A stretch of 64,000 nucleotides of DNA, taken from contig NZ_QNSB01000006.1 of NCBI RefSeq assembly GCF_003315415.1, positions 124,001-188,000 of the forward strand, written 5' to 3'. Positions within the stretch are counted from its first letter, which is position 1; the number at the start of each line of letters is the position of its first letter. This stretch comes from Brevibacterium sanguinis. GTDB lineage: Bacteria; Actinomycetota; Actinomycetes; Actinomycetales; Brevibacteriaceae. Under the pieces are notes generated by a model. It was not told the DNA's origin. It did no database searches and saw only the letters and a program-made list of their open reading frames with translations. Of the stretch, positions 40,451 to 49,558 are shown one piece after another. A program made the translations under genes and the position numbers.

Positions 40451-41632
40451 TCAGTCCTTCAAATGTGCTTCGAATCTCCGGGTCATGCTCTCGGGGTCGT
40501 TCAGCTCATGGTCAATATCAGCCTTGAGCGCAGCACGCAGGCCAGGCAACTCCGGCGCCTTGTATGAGGGGTTGCCGAGGCATTCCTCAAGCGTCTGGAT
40601 CATTGCGCGCCACCACTTCTGGGTTCCGCGCTGCCGAGGCTGCGCCTTACGAACCTCAATCACGTCATCCCATAACTCCAGCTCCCAGCTGCTGTATCCA
40701 ACGTCAATGGAGATCTCCCTCGAGAGAAGCATCCGGAGTCGTTGTTCGAGTTGATCAGCCAAGACCGAGGTGTGCTCGTGTGTGTCGGCAGCGAAGTTCC
40801 ACCACACCGTTCGTCGGAGCGTTGCTACCTGGAATGCGGCGCTCTCGGGCGTCTGGTCACGGATGCCCTCAACGACGTCCTGAAGGCCTTTCACAAGTTG
40901 CTGGACGTTGCTGACCTCATACTCGGCGCTCATGGAGGCTGCGCTGGCCGAGTCGGCTGAAGACTCCGCTGAGCTCGCGGATTCGGCAGCTGACTCAGTC
41001 GTCCGTGCCAGGCTACGAATTGGCTCGGCGATGCTCTCTTCAATGGCGGCAGCAACATCATCCACCTGGTCGCTAATCGCCCCTACGGCAGAACGAAGCT
41101 CAGCACTGGTCTGCCTAAATCGAGCAGCAAAGCTTCCTGCTTCTCGATCCAGGTAAACGTGTAACAGTTCATCGTCAGTGAGCGCTCGAGTAGACCGGCC
41201 TTGGCGAGTCTGTCGTCGGCCTTCGTCATCGAAATGAGGCGGCATGGTAGGCCGCACTTCCACCCGCACGAAAGGCTTCTCTCCCGAAACGTTCTCTTCA
41301 ATGATGAAGGCGTCCACGGGCACCGGGCGGGTCTTGCTCGCGAGATCCTGGATGCGAGCTACTACCCTATCGAGTCCCTTTGACAGTCCGCACGGTTCTC
41401 CGCGGACAAGACCAGTCGTCACATCCTCGACCTCACCGACTCCTACCAAGAGGTGAGCGACCTCTCGTTCTGAATCGAGCGCAACCCAATTCGCCAAAGT
41501 GGCGAGTAATTTCACTGTCACCGCGCCAACTTCGCTCTTGAACTCGAATCTGCCGGATTCCCCTAGCGCCAGCATTTGTTGAGCTTCAGCGCTGATCTTC
41601 TGGTACCGCGACGGCTTCTGTCCGTTAGCCAT
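40451..41632 (-). CDS. Schlafen AlbA_2-domain protein with coiled coil and novel C-terminus
   Basis: Predicted 393 aa. Residues 24-152 resemble the AlbA_2 domain: ESGRFEFKSEVG with the E-F-K signature at 30-32, LLATLANWVALDSEREVAHLLVGVGE, and RRQTRQGRSTRALTDDEL at the end. Residues 175-262 are helical, with an Ala/Ser repeat stretch (213-236) likely to form a coiled coil. Residues 265-393 are an unrecognised domain rich in Trp and charged residues. AlbA_2 proteins are found in tRNA/RNA-targeting and defence contexts. The gene starts 9 nt after the stop of its upstream partner, so the two form an operon, converging on the Mrr-like gene. Confidence 0.7.
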   Translation of the reverse strand: MANGQKPSRYQKISAEAQQMLALGESGRFEFKSEVGAVTVKLLATLANWVALDSEREVAHLLVGVGEVEDVTTGLVRGEPCGLSKGLDRVVARIQDLASKTRPVPVDAFIIEENVSGEKPFVRVEVRPTMPPHFDDEGRRQTRQGRSTRALTDDELLHVYLDREAGSFAARFRQTSAELRSAVGAISDQVDDVAAAIEESIAEPIRSLARTTESAAESASSAESSADSASAASMSAEYEVSNVQQLVKGLQDVVEGIRDQTPESAAFQVATLRRTVWWNFAADTHEHTSVLADQLEQRLRMLLSREISIDVGYSSWELELWDDVIEVRKAQPRQRGTQKWWRAMIQTLEECLGNPSYKAPELPGLRAALKADIDHELNDPESMTRRFEAHLKD

Positions 41633-41641
41633 GTCCTATTC

Positions 41642-42361
41642 CTAGATAAAGTGGAACGTGCGGAACGAACTCCGTACGTTCAACCGCCGTCCCTCCGTCC
41701 GTCGCTGTAAGAATCCGGCAATCGTCTCGGTGTCGTCCGCTGACATACCGAGCGCTCGACATTTGGCGCGAACCTGCTCGACAGTTAGGGACGCCCACCG
41801 ATCAGGCCGGTTCATCATGTCTGCCTTGAGTTTGTCCGCTTCGTTTCGCTTCAACCCCCTGGAGCAGCCCGCCGCCCGGCTCGCGACGCGTTCCAGGATT
41901 ACCTCAACTCCATTCGGCAGCGGCTCACGTACTCCCGGAGTGTCGTTCTCTGGTGAAGTGAGAGGATGGAAGGTCTTGTCCCGCAAGAGCTGGACTGGCT
42001 TGGCATCCTCGATCCACTCGAACGTCTCGTTCCCATTCCATTCGATGACCACGAGAGCTTCAATTTCAACATCTCTCAACTTGTTCAGATGCTTGCGAAG
42101 TGGCCAGGCAAAGAGCACGCGGCGTCCGGAGAACGATCCCGTCGAAAGGCCGCGCCAGCTGAGGTGCAACACTCCTGGTAGAGCGACCAAACGTTTCAGG
42201 CTGTCGCCGTGAAACTGCTTCTTCGGCGTCACAACCACGATCGATTGGCCTGGTTGAGCGAGCAGCCATTTGATTGCACCCAAGTTTTGCGGTTCACGCG
42301 AGGTCTCTCCCTCGCTGAGCCGCGAGATCGCTACAGGGAATTGGTATGCATCAGAAACCAT
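41642..42361 (-). CDS. Uncharacterised protein, operon partner of the AlbA_2 gene
   Basis: Predicted 239 aa; I do not recognise a family. The N-terminal 130 residues look like an alternating alpha/beta domain with hydrophobic strands QSIVVVTPKKQF (40-50), RRVLFAWPL (80-88) and EALVVIEWNG (101-110), reminiscent of a P-loop-type fold without a Walker motif. Residues 150-225 are helical with LTVEQVRAKCRALGMSADDTETIAGFLQRR. ATG 42361 has GAGGAG 7-8 nt upstream, a strong start. The gene is more AT-rich than the metabolic neighbours and leads the two-gene operon. Confidence 0.7.
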   Translation of the reverse strand: MVSDAYQFPVAISRLSEGETSREPQNLGAIKWLLAQPGQSIVVVTPKKQFHGDSLKRLVALPGVLHLSWRGLSTGSFSGRRVLFAWPLRKHLNKLRDVEIEALVVIEWNGNETFEWIEDAKPVQLLRDKTFHPLTSPENDTPGVREPLPNGVEVILERVASRAAGCSRGLKRNEADKLKADMMNRPDRWASLTVEQVRAKCRALGMSADDTETIAGFLQRRTEGRRLNVRSSFRTFHFI

Positions 42362-42492
42362 CGCGCTTCTCCTCGATTCGGAATCTTGATACTCAAGGGT
42401 AGACGCACCCCCCGACACTCCTCGGGTTTGCCACCTAGGTCGGTTTAGACTTCCAGCGCTTCAGATCAATCCGGAGGATGTTGGTGGGATCT

Positions 42493-42553
42493 GAGCACAC
42501 AGAATAGTGCTCGTTGGTTGAGGTGCCCAAGCAGGAGAGGGTTCGAATCCTTC
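42493..42553 (+). other. tRNA 3'-end-like fragment with adjacent hairpin
   Basis: 42537-42553 folds as a T-arm: 5-bp stem GAGGG/CCTTC with one wobble pair around the canonical loop TTCGAAT. Upstream, GAGCAC-N8-GTGCTC (42493-42512) forms a hairpin unlike a normal D or anticodon arm. A complete cloverleaf and acceptor partner could not be built. It may be a tRNA remnant or attachment site. Confidence 0.25.
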
Positions 42554-42983
42554 GTCTTGGCAGGAACCCTTGCAGCGACCGTGGCTTTCGCCGTCATTCG
42601 CCTGTTTCCAGAAGTTCGAATTGATAAGAATGAGAGGCGCCGTATGGGAGTTAATAGGAAAGAGGGCAACACCGCAATACCAAAACAAGCATCCCGAGAA
42701 AGCTCTGGCAGTATCTGTTAGAGACACTCCGGGCGATGACTGTGGCAGCTTTGAGTAGCTCGCTCGATTCCTGGATCAACGATCACACCGCATCAAGACA
42801 GAGCGGGGAATCCCCAACATCTCCGAAAGCCAACCACGTGACCCGGGCTCATACTCGGATAGTCGAGGCGCACCGCAAGGTGCATGTCAGCCTAATCCGG
42901 TGTCATCGTGACCGCTGCGCCGACACTTACAAGCGGACAGAGCGTCGTCGTCGGATTCGGCATCCATAAACCACCTGTTTGAG

Positions 42984-43316
42984 TTAGCGCCGCGCTCTCA
43001 TGAATCCGACCCCTCTGACACTCCACCCGGGGTCGAGCTGACTCATGACCTCCTCCTGTCTTTCGGGCATCAGATGGAGCTTCGATGATTCGCGTGGGCG
43101 AATGATCACCGTGTAGAGGATTTCATTTGACGCAGCTGGCTTCTGCTGCTCGGGTGAGACGCTTACTTGCCGCCCTTTTTGGAGCCTACCGGATCCGCCA
43201 TCTTTCGGAGGATCAGGGTTCAGATTGAGCCGCTCAGAGCAGATCATGATGCAAGAGATTATCGGCGGACACTTCGGCACAACGCCACCATGATCGCGCT
43301 CCTCAGTCTGCCTCAC
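42984..43316 (-). CDS. Possible small hypothetical protein
   Basis: A 110-codon frame; its last 55 residues look protein-like (NEILYTVIIRPRESSKLHLM, with two beta-rich stretches and ending GWSVRGVGFMRARR). The N-terminal half looks non-coding and no ribosome site supports the first ATG, so the true start may be internal. No family is recognised. It sits at the right edge of the island next to the amidohydrolase gene. Confidence 0.25.
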   Translation of the reverse strand: MRQTEERDHGGVVPKCPPIISCIMICSERLNLNPDPPKDGGSGRLQKGRQVSVSPEQQKPAASNEILYTVIIRPRESSKLHLMPERQEEVMSQLDPGWSVRGVGFMRARR

Positions 43317-43331
43317 CCGATCGCTGGAGCC

Positions 43332-44546
43332 TCACCCCACCTCATCAACCAACCGCGCGAACGCAAGATGCGCCAGCGCCGCGGCCTGGTCGCCGAGCAA
43401 TCCGTCGTCGAACTGCACGCGAGGCGAATGGTTCGTCTCCGCGTCGGGATCGATGCCCTCGGGCGCGGCACCGAGGAACACAAACGTGCCGGGCACCTTC
43501 TCCAGGACATAGGAGAAGTCCTCGGACCCCATCCGCGGGAAGGCCATCTCCTCGACACGGTCGGCGCCGAACACCTCGCCGAGGCGCGCAATGGTCGTCC
43601 GGGTCTCGGCGGGGTTGTTGACGGTCACGGGGAAGCCGATTTGGAAGTCCACCTCGGCGGTGCAGCGGTGAGCCTTCGCGATGTTCTCCGCGATCTCGTG
43701 GACGCGTTCCTGGAGCAGGGCCAGGGATTTCGCGGAGAGGAAGCGGATCGACGCGGTGAGCTTCGCCGAGTCGGCGATGACGTTGCTCGCCTGCGAGCCC
43801 TCGAGCTGGGTGACGGAGACGACGACGGGGTCGAAGATGTCGAACGACCGCGTCGTCATCGTGTTGAGCGCCAGCGCGATCTCGGCGATCGCGGGCACAG
43901 GATCCCTGGTGGCCTGGGGCTGGGAGCTGTGGCCGCCTGCCCCATGAACGGTGAGGTGGAGGTCGGCGAAGCCGGCCATGAGCGGCCCGCCCTTCGTCGT
44001 GAAACGGCCGCGCTCGGCCGACTCGACGTGGATTCCGTAGGCGGCGATGACGGGAACACCCGCGGCCTCGAGCACCCCCTCGGCGATCATCGGCTCGGCT
44101 CCGCCGTCGGTCTCCTCGGCGGGTTGGAACATGAAGATGATCGATCCGGGGATCTCCTCACGATGGGCGGCAAGCAGGCGGGCTGCCCCGACGAGTCCCG
44201 CAGTGTGCATGTCATGGCCGCACGCGTGCATGTTGCCATTCGTCGAGGCGAAGTCGAGGCCAGTCTCCTCGACGACCGGCAGGGCATCCATGTCGCCGCG
44301 CAGCAGCACCGCCGGCCCGAACTTCCCGTCAGCACCCGGCTTACCGCCCTTGAGGACGGCGACGATCGAGGACAGGGACTCCCCGGTCGTGATCTCCAGA
44401 CCGAGCCCCTCGAGCTCGGCGAGCACCGTCTTCTGCGTGAACGGCAGATGCCTGTCGAGTTCCGGATTGGCGTGCAGGGTGCGGCGCAGCGCCACGAGAT
44501 CGTCCTGCAGGGCCTGGGCTTCGGTCCGGAAATCCGGAATCGGCAT
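43332..44546 (-). CDS. M20D amidohydrolase (hippurate/indoleacetyl-amino-acid hydrolase type)
   Basis: Predicted 404 aa. Metal motifs: LLRGDMDALPV, NMHACGHDMH (Cys and His ligands typical of M20D), FMFQPAEETDGGAEPMI and PRMGSEDFSYV. These enzymes hydrolyse N-acyl amino acids. ATG 44546 follows GAGGAG at 6 nt; upstream codons are unrelated. It is the first ordinary high-GC metabolic gene right of the island. Its N-acyl substrate is unknown; aminoacylase or hippurate activity is possible. Confidence 0.9.
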   Translation of the reverse strand: MPIPDFRTEAQALQDDLVALRRTLHANPELDRHLPFTQKTVLAELEGLGLEITTGESLSSIVAVLKGGKPGADGKFGPAVLLRGDMDALPVVEETGLDFASTNGNMHACGHDMHTAGLVGAARLLAAHREEIPGSIIFMFQPAEETDGGAEPMIAEGVLEAAGVPVIAAYGIHVESAERGRFTTKGGPLMAGFADLHLTVHGAGGHSSQPQATRDPVPAIAEIALALNTMTTRSFDIFDPVVVSVTQLEGSQASNVIADSAKLTASIRFLSAKSLALLQERVHEIAENIAKAHRCTAEVDFQIGFPVTVNNPAETRTTIARLGEVFGADRVEEMAFPRMGSEDFSYVLEKVPGTFVFLGAAPEGIDPDAETNHSPRVQFDDGLLGDQAAALAHLAFARLVDEVG

Positions 44547-44714
44547 CGTGTCTCCTCGGTCGGTGTCAGTGGCTTCCGTTTCAGGGTAGGTCACAAGCGG
44601 TATTGATGCTCTGCACATCTCGCGGTGACTCGGGACTGTTAGCCTGGCCAGTCGGCCCGACGAACAGAGTCCGAGGAACAGAGACCGACGATCAGAGTTC
44701 GAGGGCCCCGACGA

Positions 44715-45527
44715 ATGTCTGGAGTGGATGTGCAGAAGATCAAATGGTGGGCGGGCCTCGCGCTTGCCGCCTCGATGGTGGCGGTGGCCGCGTGCGGCGC
44801 CTCGGCGCAGAAGGACGGCGGGTCCGCCGAGGAGACGAGCCCGGCCGCGAGCAGCGAGCAGGGTCAGTCGGATGCGCAGGGTGGGAAGGACCAGCCCGGC
44901 GCGCAGGGTCAGCCCGATGTCTCCGGCATCCCGGATGTCGTCGCCGTCGTCAACGGCACCAAGATCACGAAGGACGAGTTCGTCCCGCTCTTCCAGACCC
45001 AGTTCCAGCAGATGTCGATGCAGGCGCAGCAGTCCGGCCAGCCGGTCGACGAGAAGCAGCTGAAGACGCAGACCGCGGAGAACATGGTCTCCACCGAACT
45101 ACTCAGCCAGGAGGCGGAGAAGCGCGGCATCTCGATCTCCGACAAGGAGGTCGACAAGGGACTGAAGGAGGCCGCTGAGTCGAGTCAGATGAGTGAGAAG
45201 GACTTCCTCGCCGCGATGAAACAGCAGGGACTCGACGAAGCCGCGGTCGATTCGCAGCTGAAGACCCAGCTCGGCATCGAGGCGCTCATCGCCGACGAGT
45301 ACGGGGAATTCAAGGTCAGCGACGAGGAGGTCGGCGCCGCCTACCAGCAGGCGAAGACCCAGCAGGAGCAGATGGGCGCCCAGTCGGGTCAGGGCGGGCA
45401 GATGCCGCCCCTCGAGGACGTCCGTCCCCAGCTCGAGGAGCAGGTGAAGAGCCAGAAATCCACCGAGGCGACGCAGGAGTACGCGGGCAAGCTCCGCAAG
45501 GAAGCCGACGTCACCATCAACGTGTGA
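44715..45527 (+). CDS. SurA N-terminal-domain lipoprotein
   Basis: Predicted up to 270 aa. A signal peptide with lipobox ends VAVAACG (lipidated Cys about residue 27), followed by a Ser/Gly/Gln-rich linker of 40 residues. The folded part (75-270) is a SurA-N/trigger-factor-like helical domain: VVAVVNGTKITKDEFVPLFQTQFQQM and TAENMVSTELLSQEAEKRGISISDKEVDKGLK. No PPIase (rotamase) domain is present, so it is a chaperone-type extracytoplasmic lipoprotein. A GTG at 44730 has GGAG upstream and would give a better-sized signal peptide; it is the more probable start. Confidence 0.85.
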   Translation: MSGVDVQKIKWWAGLALAASMVAVAACGASAQKDGGSAEETSPAASSEQGQSDAQGGKDQPGAQGQPDVSGIPDVVAVVNGTKITKDEFVPLFQTQFQQMSMQAQQSGQPVDEKQLKTQTAENMVSTELLSQEAEKRGISISDKEVDKGLKEAAESSQMSEKDFLAAMKQQGLDEAAVDSQLKTQLGIEALIADEYGEFKVSDEEVGAAYQQAKTQQEQMGAQSGQGGQMPPLEDVRPQLEEQVKSQKSTEATQEYAGKLRKEADVTINV

Positions 45528-45633
45528 GCCCCAGCCCCTGGCGGCGGCAATGAGTGATCCGCCCGGATTCCTTGTCCGCGTCTGACCCCGCCGATACGCT
45601 GGGCGGACGACGACGCTGTCCGGAGGGGGCCTC

Positions 45634-46176
45634 ATGGACCACTCGCTGCACCTCGGCGTCGACGGGACGGAGCACACACTCACCGTCGACACCAGGACCA
45701 CCCTGCTCGACGCGCTCCGCGACCGGCTGGGAGTGATGTCGCCCAAGAAGGGCTGTGACCACGGCCAATGCGGTGCCTGCACCGTCCTCATCGACGGTCG
45801 CCGGCAGAATTCGTGCCTGGCGCTGGCCCTGTCCCACGACGGCGCGCAGATCACCACCTCCGAGGGACTGACCGAGAACGGCGAGCTCTCCGACCTCCAC
45901 CGGGCGTTCCTCGACCACGACGCCTTCCAATGCGGCTACTGCACGCCCGGTCAGGTGTGCTCGGCCGCGGGGATGCTCGCCGAGGCGGACCACGGCTCCC
46001 CCAGCGCCGTGACCGAGGATCTCCAGGCTCCCGTCGACCTCTCACCGGACGAGGTCCGCGAGCGGATGAGCGGCAACCTCTGCCGGTGCGGGGCCTACGT
46101 CAACATCGTCTCCGCCATCAGGGACACCGCCGGGCGCCGCGGCTCTGCTCCCCGCCCCGCCGAGGAGCCGCGATGA
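45634..46176 (+). CDS. Molybdenum hydroxylase, 2Fe-2S subunit
   Basis: Predicted 180 aa. First cluster ligands are in [19 protein letters not shown] and a following Cys (NSCLAL). The second, helical cluster is in FQCGYCTPG and [13 protein letters not shown]. This is the small iron-sulfur subunit of the xanthine dehydrogenase/aldehyde oxidoreductase family (PaoA-like, but without a twin-arginine signal, so cytoplasmic). It overlaps the FAD subunit gene by ATGA. GGAGGGGG precedes the ATG. Confidence 0.93.
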   Translation: MDHSLHLGVDGTEHTLTVDTRTTLLDALRDRLGVMSPKKGCDHGQCGACTVLIDGRRQNSCLALALSHDGAQITTSEGLTENGELSDLHRAFLDHDAFQCGYCTPGQVCSAAGMLAEADHGSPSAVTEDLQAPVDLSPDEVRERMSGNLCRCGAYVNIVSAIRDTAGRRGSAPRPAEEPR

Positions 46177-47171
46177 AACCCTTCGACTACCACCGCGCCG
46201 CCGACCCGCACGACGCCATCGACACCCTCACCGCTCACCCCGGGGCTGTATACCTCGCCGGGGGCACGAACCTCGTCGACCACCTCAAGCTCGGCATCGC
46301 CGCCCCGGACCTGGTCGTCGACATCAGCCGCCTCGACCTCGACGAGGTGAGCGAGCGCGACGACCACGGACTGCGCATCGGGGCGATGGTGCGCAACAGC
46401 GACCTCGCCGCCCACCCGCTCGTCCGCGAGCGCTACCCGATGCTCTCCCGCGCCCTGCTCTCGGGCGCCTCCGGACAGCTGCGCAACGCCGCGACCACCG
46501 GCGGCAACCTCCTCCAGCGCACTCGCTGCGTCTACTTCCAGGACGCCTCGACCCCGTGCAACAAACGCGAACCCGGCACCGGCTGCTCGGCGATCGACGG
46601 CTTCACCCGCAACCATGCGATCCTCGGCGCCTCCACCGCCTGCGTCGCCATCCACCCCTCGGACATGGCGGTGGCGATGGCGGCGCTCGACGCGACCGTC
46701 GTCGTCCTCACCCGAGGCGGCGAGCGCCGGATCCCCGTCGTCGACCTCCACCGGCTGCCCGGCGACGAACCGGAGCGGGACACGATCCTCGACCACGGCG
46801 ATCTCATCGTCGCCGTCGAACTGCCCCCGCCCGGTCCCGGGCGCTCGACGTATCGCAAGATCCGTGACCGCGCCTCCTACGCCTTCGCCCTCGTCTCCGT
46901 CGCCGCGCGAGTCGACCTCGACGAGGCCGGCCGGATCCGCGAGACGGCAATCGCCCTCGGCGGGGTCGCCCACAAACCCTGGCGTGCCTCGCGCGCCGAG
47001 GCGCTGCTCCGGGGCGCCGAGCCGACCCAGGAGTCCTTCGCCCGCGCCGCCGAGGCGGAGCTCGAGGCCGCCCGGCCGCTTGCCGGGAACGCGTTCAAGC
47101 TGCCGATGGTGAGAGGCGCGCTCGTCTCGGTCCTCACCGGGCTTGCCGGAGGAGGGGACGACGATGACTGA
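46173..47171 (+). CDS. Molybdenum hydroxylase, FAD subunit with extra Fe-S motif
   Basis: Predicted 332 aa. FAD-binding features: [28 protein letters not shown] and [12 protein letters not shown]. The insert [22 protein letters not shown], with four cysteines, matches the [4Fe-4S] loop of Escherichia coli PaoB and 4-hydroxybenzoyl-CoA reductase, so an additional cluster is likely. It overlaps both neighbours (4 nt and 8 nt). It carries electrons from the molybdenum subunit. PaoABC-type aldehyde oxidation is the best guess for the complex. Confidence 0.9.
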   Translation: MKPFDYHRAADPHDAIDTLTAHPGAVYLAGGTNLVDHLKLGIAAPDLVVDISRLDLDEVSERDDHGLRIGAMVRNSDLAAHPLVRERYPMLSRALLSGASGQLRNAATTGGNLLQRTRCVYFQDASTPCNKREPGTGCSAIDGFTRNHAILGASTACVAIHPSDMAVAMAALDATVVVLTRGGERRIPVVDLHRLPGDEPERDTILDHGDLIVAVELPPPGPGRSTYRKIRDRASYAFALVSVAARVDLDEAGRIRETAIALGGVAHKPWRASRAEALLRGAEPTQESFARAAEAELEAARPLAGNAFKLPMVRGALVSVLTGLAGGGDDDD

Positions 47172-49239
47172 GCTGCTGAGGACCGCGGCCGTCGGCACCG
47201 GGACCGTCCGCCTCGACGGCCCCGACAAGGTGCGCGGCAGGGCGCCCTACGCCTACGAGCATCCGGTCGACGATCCCGTGTTCCTCTTCCCCCTCCAGGC
47301 CGAGATCGCCCGTGGGCGGGCGAGCACCATCGACACCTCCGCCGCCGAGGCGGTCCCCGGGGTCGTCCATGTGCTCACCTCCGCCAATGCCCCCGCACTG
47401 GCGCACACGGACGACGGTGAGCTCGCGATCCTCCGCTCCGATGAGATCGGCTTCCGCGGCCAGTACCTCGGCGCCGTCATCGCGACCAGCCCCGAGCAGG
47501 CGCGCCACGCCGCGGAACAGGTGAGCATCGCCTACGCCGCGGACGATCACGACGTCGTCCTCCGCGAGGACCATCCCGAGGCCCGGGCACCCGAGTCGGG
47601 ACCCGGTGACATCGCCGTCGGGGACTTCGAGACTGCCTTCGCCGAGGCGGACGTCCGCATCGACGCCCGGTACTCCACCCCGATGGAGCACAACAACCCG
47701 ATGGAGCCGCACACGACGATCGCGCGCTTCGACGGGACCACGCTGACGCTGTGGACCTCGACCCAGGGCGTGCACCCCGCCCGTTCGACCCTCGCCCCCA
47801 TCCTCGGGCTCGACACCGATGACATCCGCATCATCAGCCCCCACGTGGGCGGCGGCTTCGGCTCCAAGGGCGTCCCGCACGCGGACATGATGCTCACCGC
47901 GCTCGTCGCGCTCGCGCTCCCGGGACGAGCGGTGAAGTACGCGACGACCCGGCAGCAGATGTTCTCGATCACCGGATACCGCGCGCCCACCCTCCAGCAC
48001 ATCCGCCTCGGCGCGCAGGCGGACGGCACGATCACGGCGCTCGGCGTCGATGCGGTCGCGATGTCCTCACGGACGAAGGAGTTCCCGGAGCTCGCGATCA
48101 AACCGGCCCGGATCATGTACTCCGGCGGCCACCGGCGCCTGATCCAGCGCGTCGTCCCACTCGACGTCCCCGTCCCGTCCTGGATGCGCGCCCCCGGCGA
48201 GGCCCCCGGCATGGTGGGCCTCGAGATCGCGATGGACGAGCTGGCGGCCGCGACCGGACTCGACCCGATCGAACTCCGGGCACGCAACGACCCGACGACC
48301 CACCCGGAGACGGGACTGCCGTTCAATCGGCGGCGGCTCGTCGAGTGCCTGCGCCTCGGCGCCGAGCGGTTCGGCTGGGACGAGAGGGACCCGCAGCCGC
48401 GAACCCGCCGCCGAGGCGAGTGGCTGATCGGCATGGGCGTCGCCTCGGCGACCTATCCGGCGAACCGGCAGACCGGGTCCGTCGCAAGGATCCGCTTCAC
48501 CGGCGAGGGCTTTCGGGTGGTCATCGGCGCCGCCGACATCGGGACCGGAACGTGGACGACGCTGACCCAGGTCGCCGCCGATGCGCTCGAGGTCCCCCTC
48601 GACCGGGTGCACCTGGAGATCGGGGACACCGACCTGCCCACCGCGACCGTCGCCGGCGGCTCCACGGGGCTGGTCAGCTGGAGTGCCGCGGTGCTCACCG
48701 CAGCGCGGCGATTCCGGTCCCGGCACGGCGACGACCCGAAGCCCGGCGCCGAGGCCGACGGTGAGACCGAGGACAACCCGGCCGCGCAGACGCACTCGCT
48801 CCACTCCTTCGGCGCCCACTTCGCCGAGGTCCGCATCCACGAGGCGACCGGGGAGATCCGCCTCGACCGCATGCTCGGCGTGTTCTCCGCGGGCCGGATC
48901 GTCAACCCGAGCACGGCCCGCTCGCAGCTCATCGGCGGAATGACGATGGGCATCGGGATGGCGCTCATGGAGAGAAGCGAACTCGATCCGCGCTTCGGGC
49001 ACGTCGTCAACCACGATCTCGCCGAGTACCACGTGCCGACGAATGCCGACGTCCCCGACATCGACGTGACGTGGCTCGACGAGGACGACCCGCTGGCGGG
49101 TCCGCTCGGTGCACGCGGAATCGGGGAGATCGGCATCGTCGGCTCCGCCGCCGCGATCGCCAATGCCGCCCACAATGCGACCGGGGTCCGCTGTCGCGAC
49201 CTGCCGCTGCTCTGCGACGCATTCCTGCCCGACCGGTGA
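47164..49239 (+). CDS. Molybdenum hydroxylase, molybdopterin-binding catalytic subunit
   Basis: Predicted 691 aa. Family motifs: [43 protein letters not shown] for the cofactor, and [12 protein letters not shown], which contains the catalytic Glu of the family. The closest type is PaoC (YagR) aldehyde oxidoreductase. ATG 47164 has GGAGGAGGGG upstream and overlaps the FAD gene by 8 nt. The accessory genes for cofactor insertion are not adjacent. The substrate, an aldehyde or N-heterocycle, is unknown. Confidence 0.92.
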   Translation: MTELLRTAAVGTGTVRLDGPDKVRGRAPYAYEHPVDDPVFLFPLQAEIARGRASTIDTSAAEAVPGVVHVLTSANAPALAHTDDGELAILRSDEIGFRGQYLGAVIATSPEQARHAAEQVSIAYAADDHDVVLREDHPEARAPESGPGDIAVGDFETAFAEADVRIDARYSTPMEHNNPMEPHTTIARFDGTTLTLWTSTQGVHPARSTLAPILGLDTDDIRIISPHVGGGFGSKGVPHADMMLTALVALALPGRAVKYATTRQQMFSITGYRAPTLQHIRLGAQADGTITALGVDAVAMSSRTKEFPELAIKPARIMYSGGHRRLIQRVVPLDVPVPSWMRAPGEAPGMVGLEIAMDELAAATGLDPIELRARNDPTTHPETGLPFNRRRLVECLRLGAERFGWDERDPQPRTRRRGEWLIGMGVASATYPANRQTGSVARIRFTGEGFRVVIGAADIGTGTWTTLTQVAADALEVPLDRVHLEIGDTDLPTATVAGGSTGLVSWSAAVLTAARRFRSRHGDDPKPGAEADGETEDNPAAQTHSLHSFGAHFAEVRIHEATGEIRLDRMLGVFSAGRIVNPSTARSQLIGGMTMGIGMALMERSELDPRFGHVVNHDLAEYHVPTNADVPDIDVTWLDEDDPLAGPLGARGIGEIGIVGSAAAIANAAHNATGVRCRDLPLLCDAFLPDR

Positions 49240-49558
49240 ACGACTGACGCAGATCAGGCCGACCGGCAGGGTGGACCCACAGGCAGCCGGCCCACTCTGT
49301 CCATAGGACACGTCGGACGAGCGGCCCAGTCGCACCGGACGACCCCGGTGACCCCCTGGTGCGGCCCTGTGGCCCTGCCCTTCCTCCGCGGGTCCTCGCC
49401 AAATCGTGAGACCCGAACTACCCTGTACTGGGACGTCCGAGCATTCGGCCAGGCGATGACCGCCTGCCGACGCGATCCGGACGCTCCATCACCCACCAGC
49501 AGATACGAATCGGCGGGTCGGACCTCGATCAGGTTCGACCACCAGCAGAAGGGCTCCC
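49240..49558. other. 319-bp intergenic region before the OFA transporter
   Basis: No gene is supported. TACCCTG and TACTGG near 49420 could be -10 boxes. A long dyad at 49516-49540 (separate entry) lies just upstream of the transporter start. Confidence 0.4.
49516..49540. promoter_or_regulatory. Dyad operator candidate upstream of the OFA transporter
   Basis: GGTCGGACCT-N5-AGGTTCGACC is an inverted repeat of 10-bp arms with one mismatch, centred 31 bp before the ATG. Its place in the leader is typical of a repressor site; the regulator is not identified. Confidence 0.5.

Larger units (their letters stand above)
42362..43331. other. Gene-poor right part of the island, 970 bp
   Basis: Visible items: a hairpin and tRNA T-arm-like sequence at 42493-42553, and two weak frames, 42736-42969 (plus, 77 codons, Arg/His-rich end) and 42984-43316 (minus, listed separately). 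Base composition is mixed and lower in GC than the flanks. This looks like decayed or regulatory sequence; no integrase, transposase or terminal repeat was found. Confidence 0.45.

Noticed and set aside
40326-40754. 142-codon plus-strand frame
   Set aside because: Its main part is antisense to the AlbA_2 gene and the rest has no start signal.
42461-42727. 88-codon minus-strand frame and overlapping plus frames in the island
   Set aside because: The frames cross the tRNA-like sequence, lack ribosome sites and show no protein-like composition.
42736-42969. 77-codon plus-strand frame in the island
   Set aside because: No ribosome site, Arg/His-rich end and no recognisable fold; kept only as a note in the region entry.
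38547-43331. Integrative element with attachment repeats
   Set aside because: I looked for matching direct repeats at both edges and for an integrase or transposase and found none; only base composition and gene content suggest transfer.
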